Of a stretch of DNA of 64,000 nt, positions 8,620 through 16,332 are shown in pieces. The first letter of the stretch is position 1. Every line of letters begins with the position of its first letter. The DNA lies in NCBI RefSeq assembly GCF_029223865.1, contig NZ_CP119520.1:3224001-3288000 (forward strand). The letters are read 5' to 3'. Below the pieces are notes generated by a model. That model ran no database searches and was not told the origin of the DNA. It saw only the letters and a list, made by a program, of their open reading frames with translations. Source of the DNA: Telluria mixta. Its GTDB lineage: Bacteria; Pseudomonadota; Gammaproteobacteria; Burkholderiales; Burkholderiaceae_D. Position numbers and translations under genes: made by a program.

Positions 8620-8636
8620 AATTGGTTTGACCAATT
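8620..8636. promoter_or_regulatory. Candidate GntR-family (ExuR/UxuR-like) operator 2
   Basis: AATTGGTTTGACCAATT is a perfect 17-bp palindrome (7-bp arms, TTG centre). The ATTGGT/ACCAAT half-sites match the ExuR/UxuR type of GntR operator used for galacturonate and pectin genes. No such regulator gene lies in the window, so it would have to act from elsewhere. Confidence 0.62.
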
Positions 8637-8645
8637 AAAAAGCCG

Positions 8646-8688
8646 GAAAAAACAAAACCCCGGCCCGCATGATGCGGAGCCGGGGTTT
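8646..8688 (-). terminator. Rho-independent terminator of icd
   Basis: Read on the minus strand, a 10-bp stem (AAACCCCGGC at 8679-8688 pairing with 8655-8664) continues into an inner CCGCAT/ATGCGG stem. It is followed by a T-rich run TTTTGTTTTTT. It lies just after the icd stop codon. Confidence 0.85.
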
Positions 8689-8715
8689 CGGAGGACTACG
8701 GAGAGCAGGACGCTA

Positions 8716-10950
8716 TCAGGCGCCGACGCTTTCCAGTGCCTTGTTGAAGGTCGCGCTGGGGCGCATCACGGCCTTGACCTTGGCATTGTCCGGCTTGTAG
8801 TAGCCGCCGATGTCGACCGGCTTGCCCTGGATCTCGATCAGTTCCGCGACGATCTTCTGCTCGTTCTCGGCCAGTTGCTTGGCCAGCGGCGCGAAGTAGG
8901 CGGCCAGTTCGGCGTCTTCCGTTTGCGCGGCCAGTTCCTGGGCCCAGAACATCGACAGGTAGAACTGGCTGCCGCGGTTGTCGAGTTCACCGGTCTTCGG
9001 CGACGGCGACTTGCGGTTGTCCAGCAGCTTGCCGGTGGCGGCGTCCAGCGTCTTGGCCAGCAGCTTGGCTTTCGCGTTGCCGGTCTTGAGGCCCAGGTCT
9101 TCGAAGCTCACGGCCAGCGCGAGGAATTCGCCCAGCGAGTCCCAGCGCAGGTGGTTTTCTTCGGTCAGCTGCTGCACGTGCTTCGGTGCCGAACCGCCGG
9201 CGCCCGTCTCGTACATGCCGCCGCCGGCCATCAGCGGGACGATCGACAGCATCTTGGCGCTGGTGCCCAGTTCCAGGATCGGGAACAGGTCGGTCAGGTA
9301 GTCGCGCAGGATGTTGCCGGTCACCGAGATGGTGTCCAGGCCGCGGAAGGCACGCTCCAGCGTGAAGCGCATCGCGCGCACCTGCGACATGATCTGGATG
9401 TCCAGGCCGTTGGTGTCGTGGTCGGCCAAGTACGTCTTGACCTTCTTGATCAGTTCATTCTCGTGCGGACGGTACGGGTCCAGCCAGAACACGGCCGGCA
9501 TGCCGGAGTTGCGGGCACGGGTAACGGCCAGCTTGACCCAGTCGCGGATCGGGGCGTCCTTCACCTGGCACATGCGCCAGATGTCGCCCTTCTCGACGTT
9601 CTGCGACAGCAGCACTTCGCCCGTCGCCAGGTCGGTGATGTTGGCCACGCCGTCTTCCTGCACTTCGAAGGTCTTGTCGTGCGAGCCGTATTCCTCGGCC
9701 TGCTGGGCCATCAGGCCGACGTTCGGGACGGTACCCATCGTGCGCGGGTCGAAGGCGCCATGCCATTTGCAGAAGTTGATGATCTCCTGGTAGATACGGG
9801 CGAACGTCGATTCCGGGATCACGGCCTTGACTTCCTTCAGGCGGCCGTCGGCGCCGTACATCTTGCCGCCGGCGCGGATCATTGCCGGCATCGATGCATC
9901 GACGATCACGTCGTTCGGCGAGTGGAAGTTGGTGATGCCCTTGGCCGAGTCGACCATCGCCAGCGCCGGGCGGTGTTCCTGGCAGGCGTGGATGTCGCGG
10001 ATGATTTCTTCGCGCTGCGAATCCGGCAGCTTGGCGATCTTGTTGTACAGGTCGGCCATGCCGTTGTTGACGTTGACGCCCAGGGCCGCCAGCGTTTCGC
10101 CGTGCTTCTCGAAGGCTTCTTTGTAGAAGGTACGGACCGCGTGGCCGAACACGATCGGGTGCGACACCTTCATCATGGTCGCCTTCACGTGCAGCGAGAA
10201 CATCACGCCGGTCTTGTGCGCGTCTTCGATCTGCTGTTCGTAGAACTCGAGCAGGGCCTTGCGGCTCATGAACATCGAGTCGATGATCTCGCCGTCCAGC
10301 AGGGAGACCTTCGGTTTCAGGACGATGGTCTCGCCGCTCTTGGTGATCAGTTCCATCTTGACGTCGCGCGCGCGGTCGAGCGTCATCGACTTCTCGCCGT
10401 GGTAGAAGTCGCCATGGGTCATGTGCGACACGTGCGTGCGCGATGCCTGCGACCATTCGCCCATCGAGTGCGGGTTCTTGCGAGCGTATTCCTTGACGGC
10501 CTTCGGCGCGCGGCGGTCCGAGTTACCTTCGCGCAGGACCGGGTTCACGGCCGAGCCGATGCACTTGCCGTAGCGGGCCTTGATCTCTTTTTCTTCGTCC
10601 GTCTTCGGATCCGCCGGGTAGTCGGGGATGTTGTAGCCCTTGCCCTGCAGTTCCTTGATGGCTGCCTGCAGCTGGCCCACGGATGCCGAGATGTTCGGCA
10701 GCTTGATGATGTTGGCATCCGGCTGCAGCGTCTTCTTGCCGAGTTCCGACAGCGTGTCCGGCACGCGCTGGTCCGCCGGCAGGCGGTCCGCGAAGGCGGC
10801 CAGGATACGCGCCGCGACGGAGATGTCGCTCTCTTCGATACGGATGCCGGCGGGTTTGGCAAACGTCTCGACGACGGGCAGGAAGGCGTGGGTGGCCAGC
10901 AGGGGCGCCTCGTCGGTTAGGGTATAGATGATGGTCTGATCACTGCTCAT
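8716..10950 (-). CDS. icd: Isocitrate dehydrogenase (NADP+), monomeric type
   Basis: At 744 residues this matches the monomeric IDH-II family (about 740 residues), which is unrelated in length to the dimeric enzyme. Conserved blocks include [17 protein letters not shown] [55 protein letters not shown] and [19 protein letters not shown]. It oxidises isocitrate to 2-oxoglutarate in the TCA cycle and supplies NADPH in the cytosol. The start [16 protein letters not shown] fits the family. It has its own terminator and a palindrome about 160 bp upstream, so it is probably transcribed alone. Confidence 0.97.
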   Translation of the reverse strand: MSSDQTIIYTLTDEAPLLATHAFLPVVETFAKPAGIRIEESDISVAARILAAFADRLPADQRVPDTLSELGKKTLQPDANIIKLPNISASVGQLQAAIKELQGKGYNIPDYPADPKTDEEKEIKARYGKCIGSAVNPVLREGNSDRRAPKAVKEYARKNPHSMGEWSQASRTHVSHMTHGDFYHGEKSMTLDRARDVKMELITKSGETIVLKPKVSLLDGEIIDSMFMSRKALLEFYEQQIEDAHKTGVMFSLHVKATMMKVSHPIVFGHAVRTFYKEAFEKHGETLAALGVNVNNGMADLYNKIAKLPDSQREEIIRDIHACQEHRPALAMVDSAKGITNFHSPNDVIVDASMPAMIRAGGKMYGADGRLKEVKAVIPESTFARIYQEIINFCKWHGAFDPRTMGTVPNVGLMAQQAEEYGSHDKTFEVQEDGVANITDLATGEVLLSQNVEKGDIWRMCQVKDAPIRDWVKLAVTRARNSGMPAVFWLDPYRPHENELIKKVKTYLADHDTNGLDIQIMSQVRAMRFTLERAFRGLDTISVTGNILRDYLTDLFPILELGTSAKMLSIVPLMAGGGMYETGAGGSAPKHVQQLTEENHLRWDSLGEFLALAVSFEDLGLKTGNAKAKLLAKTLDAATGKLLDNRKSPSPKTGELDNRGSQFYLSMFWAQELAAQTEDAELAAYFAPLAKQLAENEQKIVAELIEIQGKPVDIGGYYKPDNAKVKAVMRPSATFNKALESVGA

Positions 10951-11109
10951 ACGCTGGTTCCTCGATGTGCGGGAGGGTTTGGAATACTATTTCTAAAATG
11001 TCATCGGCTGTCCGGGCCACGGATGCCAAGGTGGTGAACAGATCGAGGATCATACTCCGTCAAACATCGATCCGGCGGCCACGCATGTCGCATGTTGCCG
11101 TGCGACTAA

Positions 11110-11123
11110 GTCTTATATAAGAC
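11110..11123. promoter_or_regulatory. Perfect palindrome upstream of icd, candidate operator
   Basis: GTCTTATATAAGAC is a perfect 14-bp palindrome, about 160 bp upstream of the icd start, in the 250-bp region between icd and the LytTR gene. Its position suggests control of icd. I do not assign a regulator. Confidence 0.45.
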
Positions 11124-11200
11124 ATAGGACAGCCGCTATTATGCACGACCTTTTCGTAAAGGCGAAGCAGATCGTGAAAGGCCTTTTCGTAATGTGGGAT

Positions 11201-11998
11201 TTACATCTGGCGGAACAGGTCGGCGTAGTTGCGGCTGACGACGAGCTGCTCGTCGCGGCCCTTGAGTCTCACCAGCAGCCGGCCGCGGAAGTCCGTGCGC
11301 GTGCCGGCGACGTGGCGCGCGGCGACGATCACGCCGCGGTGGATCTGCCAGAACTGCTGCGGGTCGAGCTGGTCGCGCAGCTGGCGCATCGGCGTGCGGA
11401 TCAGGTGCTCGCCGTCGGCCACGAACACGCTCGTGTACTTGTCGTTGCTTTGGAAGTAAATGACTTCGTCGATGGCGATCAGCCGCGTTTCCTGGCCCTG
11501 CGCGGCGCGGATCCATTGCAGCGGCGCGGCCGGGGCGGGCGCGGCAGCCGGCGCGGCCGGTGCCATGCCGAGCTGGCGCAGCAGGCCGGCCAGCATGTCG
11601 GCGGACGGCGCGGCCGGTGCGGGTGCCGCCAGCGCTTCTTTCAACCGTTCGACGGTGCGCTGCAGCCGCTCCAGGCGGATGGGTTTCAGCAGGTAGTCGA
11701 ACGCGGCGTGCTCGAACGCCTGCAGCGCGTACGCTTCGTGCGCGGTCGTGAACACGACGCGCGGCGCCTTGGCGTCATCGACGAGGCGGGCGGCGAGGTC
11801 GAGGCCGGTCAGGCCGGGCATCTGGATGTCGAGGAAGACGACGTCGGGCGCGAGTTCGTCGATCAGGCGCAGCGCCTCGATGCCGTTGCCGGCGCGCCCG
11901 ACGATGCGCAGATCGGGCCAGGCGGCGGCCAGTTGTTCTTCGAGATAGGCCAGCAGGTGCGGTTCGTCGTCGGCAAGCAGGGCGCGGATGGGATCGAT
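11201..11998 (-). CDS. LytTR-family response regulator
   Basis: Receiver domain: acidic pair in LLADDEP, phospho-acceptor Asp57 in DVVFLDIQMPG, and the conserved Lys in FDYLLKPI. An alanine/proline linker follows, then a C-terminal LytTR DNA-binding domain (LIAIDEVIYFQSNDKYTSVF, FWQIHRGVIVA, LVVSRNYADLFRQM). It is the partner of the sensor kinase gene that ends 22 bp upstream. No ATG, GTG or TTG is found at the expected N-terminus. The frame is open through PAIDPIRALLADDEP, and an ATC at 11996-11998 lies six bases after a GAGGT ribosome-like site, so ATC is offered as the start. The first ATG (11821) would remove half the receiver domain. The product would have 265 residues. Confidence 0.85.
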   Translation of the reverse strand: MDPIRALLADDEPHLLAYLEEQLAAAWPDLRIVGRAGNGIEALRLIDELAPDVVFLDIQMPGLTGLDLAARLVDDAKAPRVVFTTAHEAYALQAFEHAAFDYLLKPIRLERLQRTVERLKEALAAPAPAAPSADMLAGLLRQLGMAPAAPAAAPAPAAPLQWIRAAQGQETRLIAIDEVIYFQSNDKYTSVFVADGEHLIRTPMRQLRDQLDPQQFWQIHRGVIVAARHVAGTRTDFRGRLLVRLKGRDEQLVVSRNYADLFRQM

Positions 11999-12020
11999 GG
12001 CGGGACCTCGATGGAACAGG

Positions 12021-13130
12021 TTATACGGGCAGGATCAGACGCGAGGTGACGCCTCCGTCTTGATTTTCGAGCAATTGTAGCTGAGCGTTATTGCCGTGCA
12101 AGCTGCGCAGCCGCTCGCGCAGATTGGACAGGCCGACGCCGCCGCCTGGTCGCGGTGCCGCCGGCACGAGGCCGACGCCGTCATCCAGGACTTCCACGCA
12201 CACGCCGGCATCGACCCGGCGTGCACGCACGACGATCGTGCCGCCATCCACCTTCGGCTCGATGCCGTGCATGACGGCGTTTTCCACGAGCGGCTGGATC
12301 AGCATGGGCGCAATGGGGGCGGCGCGGCAGGCGTCGTCCACGTCGATGCGGTAGCGCAGCCGGGCGCCCATGCGGACGGTCAGCAGGTCGAGATAGGCGC
12401 GGGCGAGGTCGATTTCGGCGCCCAGGGTCGCATGTTCCGCGCGGCTGGCCGACAGGCTCGCGCGCAGGAAATCGATCAGGCGCTCGAGCATGTGGCGGGC
12501 CCGGATCGGGTCCGAACCGATCAGGCTCACGACGTTGGCCAGCGTGTTGTACAGGAAGTGCGGTTCGATCTGGGCCTGCAGGGTGCGCAGCTTCGCTTCC
12601 GCGAGCAGGCGCGCCGCCTCGGCAATCTGCTCCTGCTGGCGCGCGGCCTCGATCTCGCGCGCGACGCGGCGCTCGCCGGCCGTGAGCACGCCGACCATCA
12701 GCAGCGCGACCACGACGGCGCCCGGCAGGTAGCGCGCCATCAGGCCCGTGTGCAGCAGCGCATCGAAGGTGCTGCGTCCGCCGAACACGGTGTCCGTGAC
12801 CGCCAGGCCGAGCAGGGCGCAACATGCCGTCAGCAGGAGCCTGGCGACCCGCATGGCCGCGCTGTTGCGTCCGGGCGCGATGCGGCGCAGCAGGTGCACC
12901 ATGCCGTGGATGAGGAAGCCGATCACGTTCGATGCGAACAGCATTTCCGTCAGCAGCGTGGCGACCGGTGCGCGGGTGCCGAACAGGAGCGCCACGCACG
13001 TCAGCGCGACGCCGATGATGCCGTTCCACACGAACGTGTAGACGAGGTTGCGCAGCGACGAAGGGCGCCAGCGCCGGAAGGGCGCGAACGATTCCAGCGG
13101 GTGCATCGAGGTCGTGGCGGGTGTCGGCAT
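12021..13130 (-). CDS. Sensor histidine kinase, LytS/YehU type (His_kinase family)
   Basis: The 369-residue protein has about four to six hydrophobic segments in the N-terminal half. The phospho-acceptor block QAQIEPHFLYNTLANV follows, then an HATPase domain with PLVENAVMHGIEP (N box), VLDDGVGL (G1) and GGGVGLSNLRERL (G2). Kinases of this type pair with LytTR regulators, as here. The start has a good AAGGA site. The gene follows the carotenoid oxygenase after 12 bp in what looks like a four-gene operon. No PAS or other known ligand domain is visible, so the signal is unknown. Confidence 0.92.
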   Translation of the reverse strand: MPTPATTSMHPLESFAPFRRWRPSSLRNLVYTFVWNGIIGVALTCVALLFGTRAPVATLLTEMLFASNVIGFLIHGMVHLLRRIAPGRNSAAMRVARLLLTACCALLGLAVTDTVFGGRSTFDALLHTGLMARYLPGAVVVALLMVGVLTAGERRVAREIEAARQQEQIAEAARLLAEAKLRTLQAQIEPHFLYNTLANVVSLIGSDPIRARHMLERLIDFLRASLSASRAEHATLGAEIDLARAYLDLLTVRMGARLRYRIDVDDACRAAPIAPMLIQPLVENAVMHGIEPKVDGGTIVVRARRVDAGVCVEVLDDGVGLVPAAPRPGGGVGLSNLRERLRSLHGNNAQLQLLENQDGGVTSRLILPV

Positions 13131-13142
13131 GGTGTCCTTGTT

Positions 13143-14636
13143 TCAAGCAGCCAGAAAGTTACCATGGAAACAATGTGGCGTGCGATAGGGCAGCCGCGCC
13201 AGCGCGACCGGACCCGCGGCCACGCGCGCCGCGTCGAACACGCTCAAGACGCTCGTGGCCGTGTTCGTGTCCTGCGCGACGCCCACGAGCCAGCCGTCCG
13301 TTTCGGACCGGGCGCCCTTGCGCGGCACGAGTACGTGTTCCTCGGCGCGCCAGCCGGGGGCGAAGCGCCAGCTGTCCGCACGGCCGCGCTCCACGTCGAC
13401 GACGTTCACCGTGTCGAGCATCAGCGACGTGTTCCGCGCATCGCTGGACAGCATCGCGAGACGGCCGTGGCGCCGCCCGACGACCTGCGGCATCACGCGC
13501 GGGAATTCGGCGCCGTCGAGCAGGCGCGTCGTGGACACCTTGCCACTGGCGTGATCGAGGCTGATGCGTACGGCGGCATGCAGCGCGGGCCGGTTCGGCT
13601 CGCGCTCGCCTTCCATCACGCGGCTCGCCGCCTTTAATAAATCGCCGTCGTGCAGCACGAGGTCGACCTGGGTGACGTTGCCGCCGGCCTCGTCCCACGC
13701 ATTCCCGAAGTGGAACGCCATGCGCGGCGGCAGGTCGTAGACGCGGCGGATCGTGAGCGTGTCCTTGGCCACCACCACGATGCGGGCGCCGCGCTTCTCT
13801 GCCGCCCACACGTGACGGTCGGCCAGGCTCAGATTCTTGTCGTCCGAAATGTCGTACGGCGGCACGAGGAACACGAGGTGGCGCGCGCTGACGGCGAAGT
13901 CGTGCTGCAGCGCGAGTTTCGGGACGTCGATCACGCCCGCCTGCCTCACCTTGCCATCGGCACCGATGCGGTACAGGGCGAGCTTGTCGCCGCCGGGCAG
14001 GGCGCCGAAGTTCCATAGCGTGCCGTCCGGCTCGACCTTCGGATGGGCGGAGAACGGCATCGCGGCGAGGTCGTCGCGCCACGTGTGGATGCCGATCGTG
14101 GCGAGCGTCGCGGGATCGAGCTCCGTCGCGGAGCCGCCTTCCCACAGCGCGTACAGACGGTCGTTGAACGGCAGCAGGTTCGTATTGGCCGTGTTCAGGC
14201 TGTCGTTGTCGCGGAAGCCGCGCCGCGCGATGTCCGTGCCGAAGGCGGGATACAGGAACTGGCCGGCGGCGGACTCGTCGAGGAATTTACGGGTCTCGAC
14301 GAAGCGGCCCTGGTGCGTCACCGTGCCGCCGTCGATGCACCAGGCCTGGGCGTAGCCGTCGCCGTCGAACCAGTGGTGGTAACGCTCGCCGCCCAGTTCG
14401 AATCGGCCGGGACCGTTGCGGAAGAACGTGCCTTGCAGCTCGCCCGGGATCCGGCCTTCGACGTGGGCGTGGCCCTGCTGGTTGCCTTCCAGGTTCGCGT
14501 ACACCGTCAGCTCCGGGTCGCGGGCGAGGGCGGCGTGGAAGCGCTGGTACGTCGTGTAGGCGTCGGCGCGGGCGAGGCCGGACAGACCGAGGGCGGCGAA
14601 GCCGAGGCCGGCTTTGAGGAAGTGGCGGCGTTGCAT
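13143..14636 (-). CDS. Carotenoid oxygenase (RPE65/CCD family), Tat-exported
   Basis: The 497-residue protein opens with a twin-arginine type leader (RRHFLKAGLGFAALGLSG). It is a seven-bladed carotenoid cleavage oxygenase. The four iron-binding histidines are visible in FSAHPKVEPDG, LALQHDFAVS, AFHFGNAWDE and the C-terminal HCFHGNFL. LEGNQQGHAHVEGRIPGELQGTFFRNGPGRFE is typical of the family N-terminus. Members split carotenoids, apocarotenoids or stilbenes at double bonds with O2. The exported location is inferred from the leader. It lies between a small secreted DUF2141 gene and a LytTR two-component system. Confidence 0.93.
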   Translation of the reverse strand: MQRRHFLKAGLGFAALGLSGLARADAYTTYQRFHAALARDPELTVYANLEGNQQGHAHVEGRIPGELQGTFFRNGPGRFELGGERYHHWFDGDGYAQAWCIDGGTVTHQGRFVETRKFLDESAAGQFLYPAFGTDIARRGFRDNDSLNTANTNLLPFNDRLYALWEGGSATELDPATLATIGIHTWRDDLAAMPFSAHPKVEPDGTLWNFGALPGGDKLALYRIGADGKVRQAGVIDVPKLALQHDFAVSARHLVFLVPPYDISDDKNLSLADRHVWAAEKRGARIVVVAKDTLTIRRVYDLPPRMAFHFGNAWDEAGGNVTQVDLVLHDGDLLKAASRVMEGEREPNRPALHAAVRISLDHASGKVSTTRLLDGAEFPRVMPQVVGRRHGRLAMLSSDARNTSLMLDTVNVVDVERGRADSWRFAPGWRAEEHVLVPRKGARSETDGWLVGVAQDTNTATSVLSVFDAARVAAGPVALARLPYRTPHCFHGNFLAA

Positions 14637-14650
14637 GGCGGTCTCCCCGA

Positions 14651-15070
14651 TCAGCGCAGGGTCACGGACGTGTCCAGGCCGGCGGCCGGCACGGCCAGTT
14701 TCACGGCCGCGAAGTCAGGCGGGCCCATGCGGCCCTGGGCGTTGTTGCTGAAGGCGATCGGCTCGGTCGGGATGCCCATCAGGTTGCGGTCCATGCGGCC
14801 GTTGTCATTGATATCCTGGAACACCGCGAGGCCGTAGTCGCCCGGCGCGACGTCGTGGAACACGAGCGTCGTGCCGGCCTTGTCGGCTTTCGCCTTCTCC
14901 GCCCGGACCGGGTGCTTGAGGAAGGCGTCGGCGTTGTCGTAGAGGGCGACCATGACCTGGCCCGACGCCGATTTGACGTTGTCGACGTGGACGACGAGAT
15001 CGGCGGCATGCGTAACCTGCGCGGCGAACGGGGCGGCGAGGGCCAGGGTCAAGAGGGCGGTGCGGATCAT
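14651..15070 (-). CDS. DUF2141 domain secreted protein
   Basis: The 139-residue protein has a signal peptide (MIRTALLTLALAAPFAAQVT, cleavage near THAA). One DUF2141 domain follows: VVHVDNVKSASGQVMVALYD, VFHDVAPGDYGLAVFQDINDNGRMDRNLMGIPTEP and a closing FAAVKLAV. The transthyretin-like beta fold is exported and of unknown function, often found beside carotenoid or lipid genes. The start is chosen for the signal peptide and a GGAG site. It is the first gene of the inferred operon with the carotenoid oxygenase and the two-component pair. Confidence 0.85.
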   Translation of the reverse strand: MIRTALLTLALAAPFAAQVTHAADLVVHVDNVKSASGQVMVALYDNADAFLKHPVRAEKAKADKAGTTLVFHDVAPGDYGLAVFQDINDNGRMDRNLMGIPTEPIAFSNNAQGRMGPPDFAAVKLAVPAAGLDTSVTLR

Positions 15071-15140
15071 GATGGGCTCCAGTTGTTGTGTTGGTGAACA
15101 CACTGTAGCCAGGGGCGGGATCGCGCTGGCGGCGATCCGA

Positions 15141-15173
15141 CGACATGCAGCGGGGCGGCGCGAAATGCAGCGG
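15141..15173. promoter_or_regulatory. Direct repeat, candidate LytTR regulator site
   Basis: CGACATGCAGCGG (15141-15153) and CGAAATGCAGCGG (15161-15173) match at 12 of 13 bases and start 20 bp apart, about two helical turns. LytTR proteins bind paired direct repeats with this kind of spacing. The pair lies 70-105 bp upstream of the DUF2141 start, the head of the operon that ends with a LytTR regulator gene. Confidence 0.5.
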
Positions 15174-15182
15174 TGAGGCGCC

Positions 15183-15211
15183 AAAAGAAAACGGCAGGCG
15201 TCTGCCTGCCG
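15183..15211 (-). terminator. Rho-independent terminator of the small-protein unit
   Basis: On the minus strand CGGCAGGC and GCCTGCCG form a perfect 8-bp stem around AGAC, followed by TTTTCTTTT. It lies 25 bp after the stop of the 61-residue gene. Confidence 0.85.
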
Positions 15212-15236
15212 ATCGGGAAACAAGAAAGTTATAAGG

Positions 15237-15422
15237 TCAACTGTACGCAGTCCAGCGCTGCGGAATCTCGATACTGCCGCTCTGTGCGGCATCCGCATAC
15301 GCGCGCATCTCGGCGACGATGGCCTCGATCTGCTCGTTGCTGGGGTTGGCGAGGAAGCCCTTCATGCGCTCGTGCAGCGCGGCCTGCTGGTCGCGCCATT
15401 CATAACGGGACGACTTGCTCAT
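15237..15422 (-). CDS. Small protein of unknown function (61 aa)
   Basis: MSKSSRYEWRDQQAALHERM starts a 61-residue, mostly helical, soluble-looking protein. It has no signal peptide or membrane segment. I do not recognise a family. The evidence that it is real is an excellent AAGGAGG ribosome site at good distance, a strong terminator right after it, and overlap of its ATG with the stop of a preceding 16-codon reading frame that has its own strong ribosome site. Confidence 0.7.
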   Translation of the reverse strand: MSKSSRYEWRDQQAALHERMKGFLANPSNEQIEAIVAEMRAYADAAQSGSIEIPQRWTAYS

Positions 15423-15469
15423 GCACCCTCCTTGCGGCGAACTGCCGTCTTCGTATTGGTTTTGTTCAT
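15419..15469 (-). CDS. Putative 16-residue peptide ORF coupled to the 61-aa gene
   Basis: MNKTNTKTAVRRKEGA is encoded behind a very strong GAAGGAGGA ribosome site (7-8 bases before the ATG). Its TGA overlaps the ATG of the next gene (ATGA), a classic coupling arrangement. The peptide is basic and has no clear regulatory codon run, so it is not an obvious attenuator. It may be a leader that couples translation, or a small peptide in its own right. Confidence 0.45.
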   Translation of the reverse strand: MNKTNTKTAVRRKEGA

Positions 15470-15553
15470 GACATCCTCCTTCAAAGACCACAGGCTACCT
15501 GTTCCCACCGATTAGGTCGGTGCGATGACGCACATTGTCTTTTCTGAAAGGAA

Positions 15554-16228
15554 TTAAGTTCTTGGCGGCAGGATGCTGTAATAGAACAATTCGAGCCTGC
15601 CTTCCAGGTCCCGCTTCGCCTTTTCCTGGTCGATGACGTGGTGCGGGCGCATGAGGTTCATGGCCAGTTCGCCCGTGATCGTGCTCATCAGGTGGCAGGG
15701 CAGCAGGTCGAACGGAAGGCCGGGACGCAACTGGGCGCGGATGTCCGGCCGGGCGAAGAAGCGGCTGAGCATCTCGCGCGTCATGCGCGGCCCGCTGTTC
15801 CAGAACGCCTCGGCCAGTTCGGGGTTCGTCGGCGCCTCGGCCAGCACGATGCGCTGCAGGTCGATCGCTTCCTGCGACGTGATCAGCGCGTACATCTGGT
15901 GCGCGAAGTCGTCGATGATCTCGCGCAGCGGGCGCGTATCCGTCTCCATCGGCTGGCTGCGGAAGAAACGGTGGCGCTTGGCGGCCAGCACGGCGGCCAG
16001 CAGGCCTTCCTTGCCGCCAAATTTCACGTAGATCGTGCGCACCGCGACGTGCGCCGCGCGGGCGATCGATTCGAGACTCGTTTTCGTATAGCCGTTCTTG
16101 AGGAACAGGGTGCCGGCGGTGTGCAGCAACTCCTGCGTGCGCGCCTCGACATCGGCGGCCTTCGGCCGGCCCGCGCCCTTGCCGGGGCATTCGGATGCGT
16201 CATGCATATGTTTGTCCATGGGCTCCAT
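15554..16228 (-). CDS. TetR/AcrR family transcriptional regulator
   Basis: An N-terminal TetR helix-turn-helix is clear: TQELLHTAGTLFLKNGYTKT followed by SLESIARAAHVAVRTIYVKFGGKEGLLAAV. A ligand-binding all-helical C-terminal domain (TetR_C_7-like, ILPPRT end) makes up the rest. ATG codons at 16228 and 16219 are both possible. Neither has a strong ribosome site, and 16228 is given as the longer reading. It diverges from the efflux genes emrA, emrB and the NodT gene across a region with a palindrome that abuts the emrA promoter, so it is probably their repressor and its own. Confidence 0.9.
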   Translation of the reverse strand: MEPMDKHMHDASECPGKGAGRPKAADVEARTQELLHTAGTLFLKNGYTKTSLESIARAAHVAVRTIYVKFGGKEGLLAAVLAAKRHRFFRSQPMETDTRPLREIIDDFAHQMYALITSQEAIDLQRIVLAEAPTNPELAEAFWNSGPRMTREMLSRFFARPDIRAQLRPGLPFDLLPCHLMSTITGELAMNLMRPHHVIDQEKAKRDLEGRLELFYYSILPPRT

Positions 16229-16243
16229 GCTAGTGGAATCTCT

Positions 16244-16265
16244 AATGAAATGCAATCGTTTCATT
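16244..16265. promoter_or_regulatory. Candidate TetR operator in the tetR-emrA intergenic region
   Basis: AATGAAA (16244-16250) and TTTCATT (16259-16265) form perfect 7-bp inverted arms around an 8-bp centre. The site ends 2 bp before the -35 box of the emrA promoter and lies 16 bp upstream of the tetR start, so one bound repressor could block both directions. Confidence 0.65.
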
Positions 16266-16267
16266 TC

Positions 16268-16296
16268 TTGACTTTGGCAAAAACTTGTCCAATAAT
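16268..16296 (+). promoter_or_regulatory. Sigma-70 promoter of the emrA operon
   Basis: TTGACT (16268-16273) and AATAAT (16291-16296) are separated by exactly 17 bp; five of six bases match consensus in each box. Transcription would start near 16303, 30 bp before the emrA ATG. Confidence 0.75.
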
Positions 16297-16332
16297 GCGA
16301 TGAACACATTTCATTTCTTTTCGGAGTTTCAC

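Noticed and set aside
15506..15522. CACCGA/TCGGTG hairpin as terminator of tetR
   Set aside because: There is no T-tract after it on the minus strand, so a rho-independent terminator is not supported.
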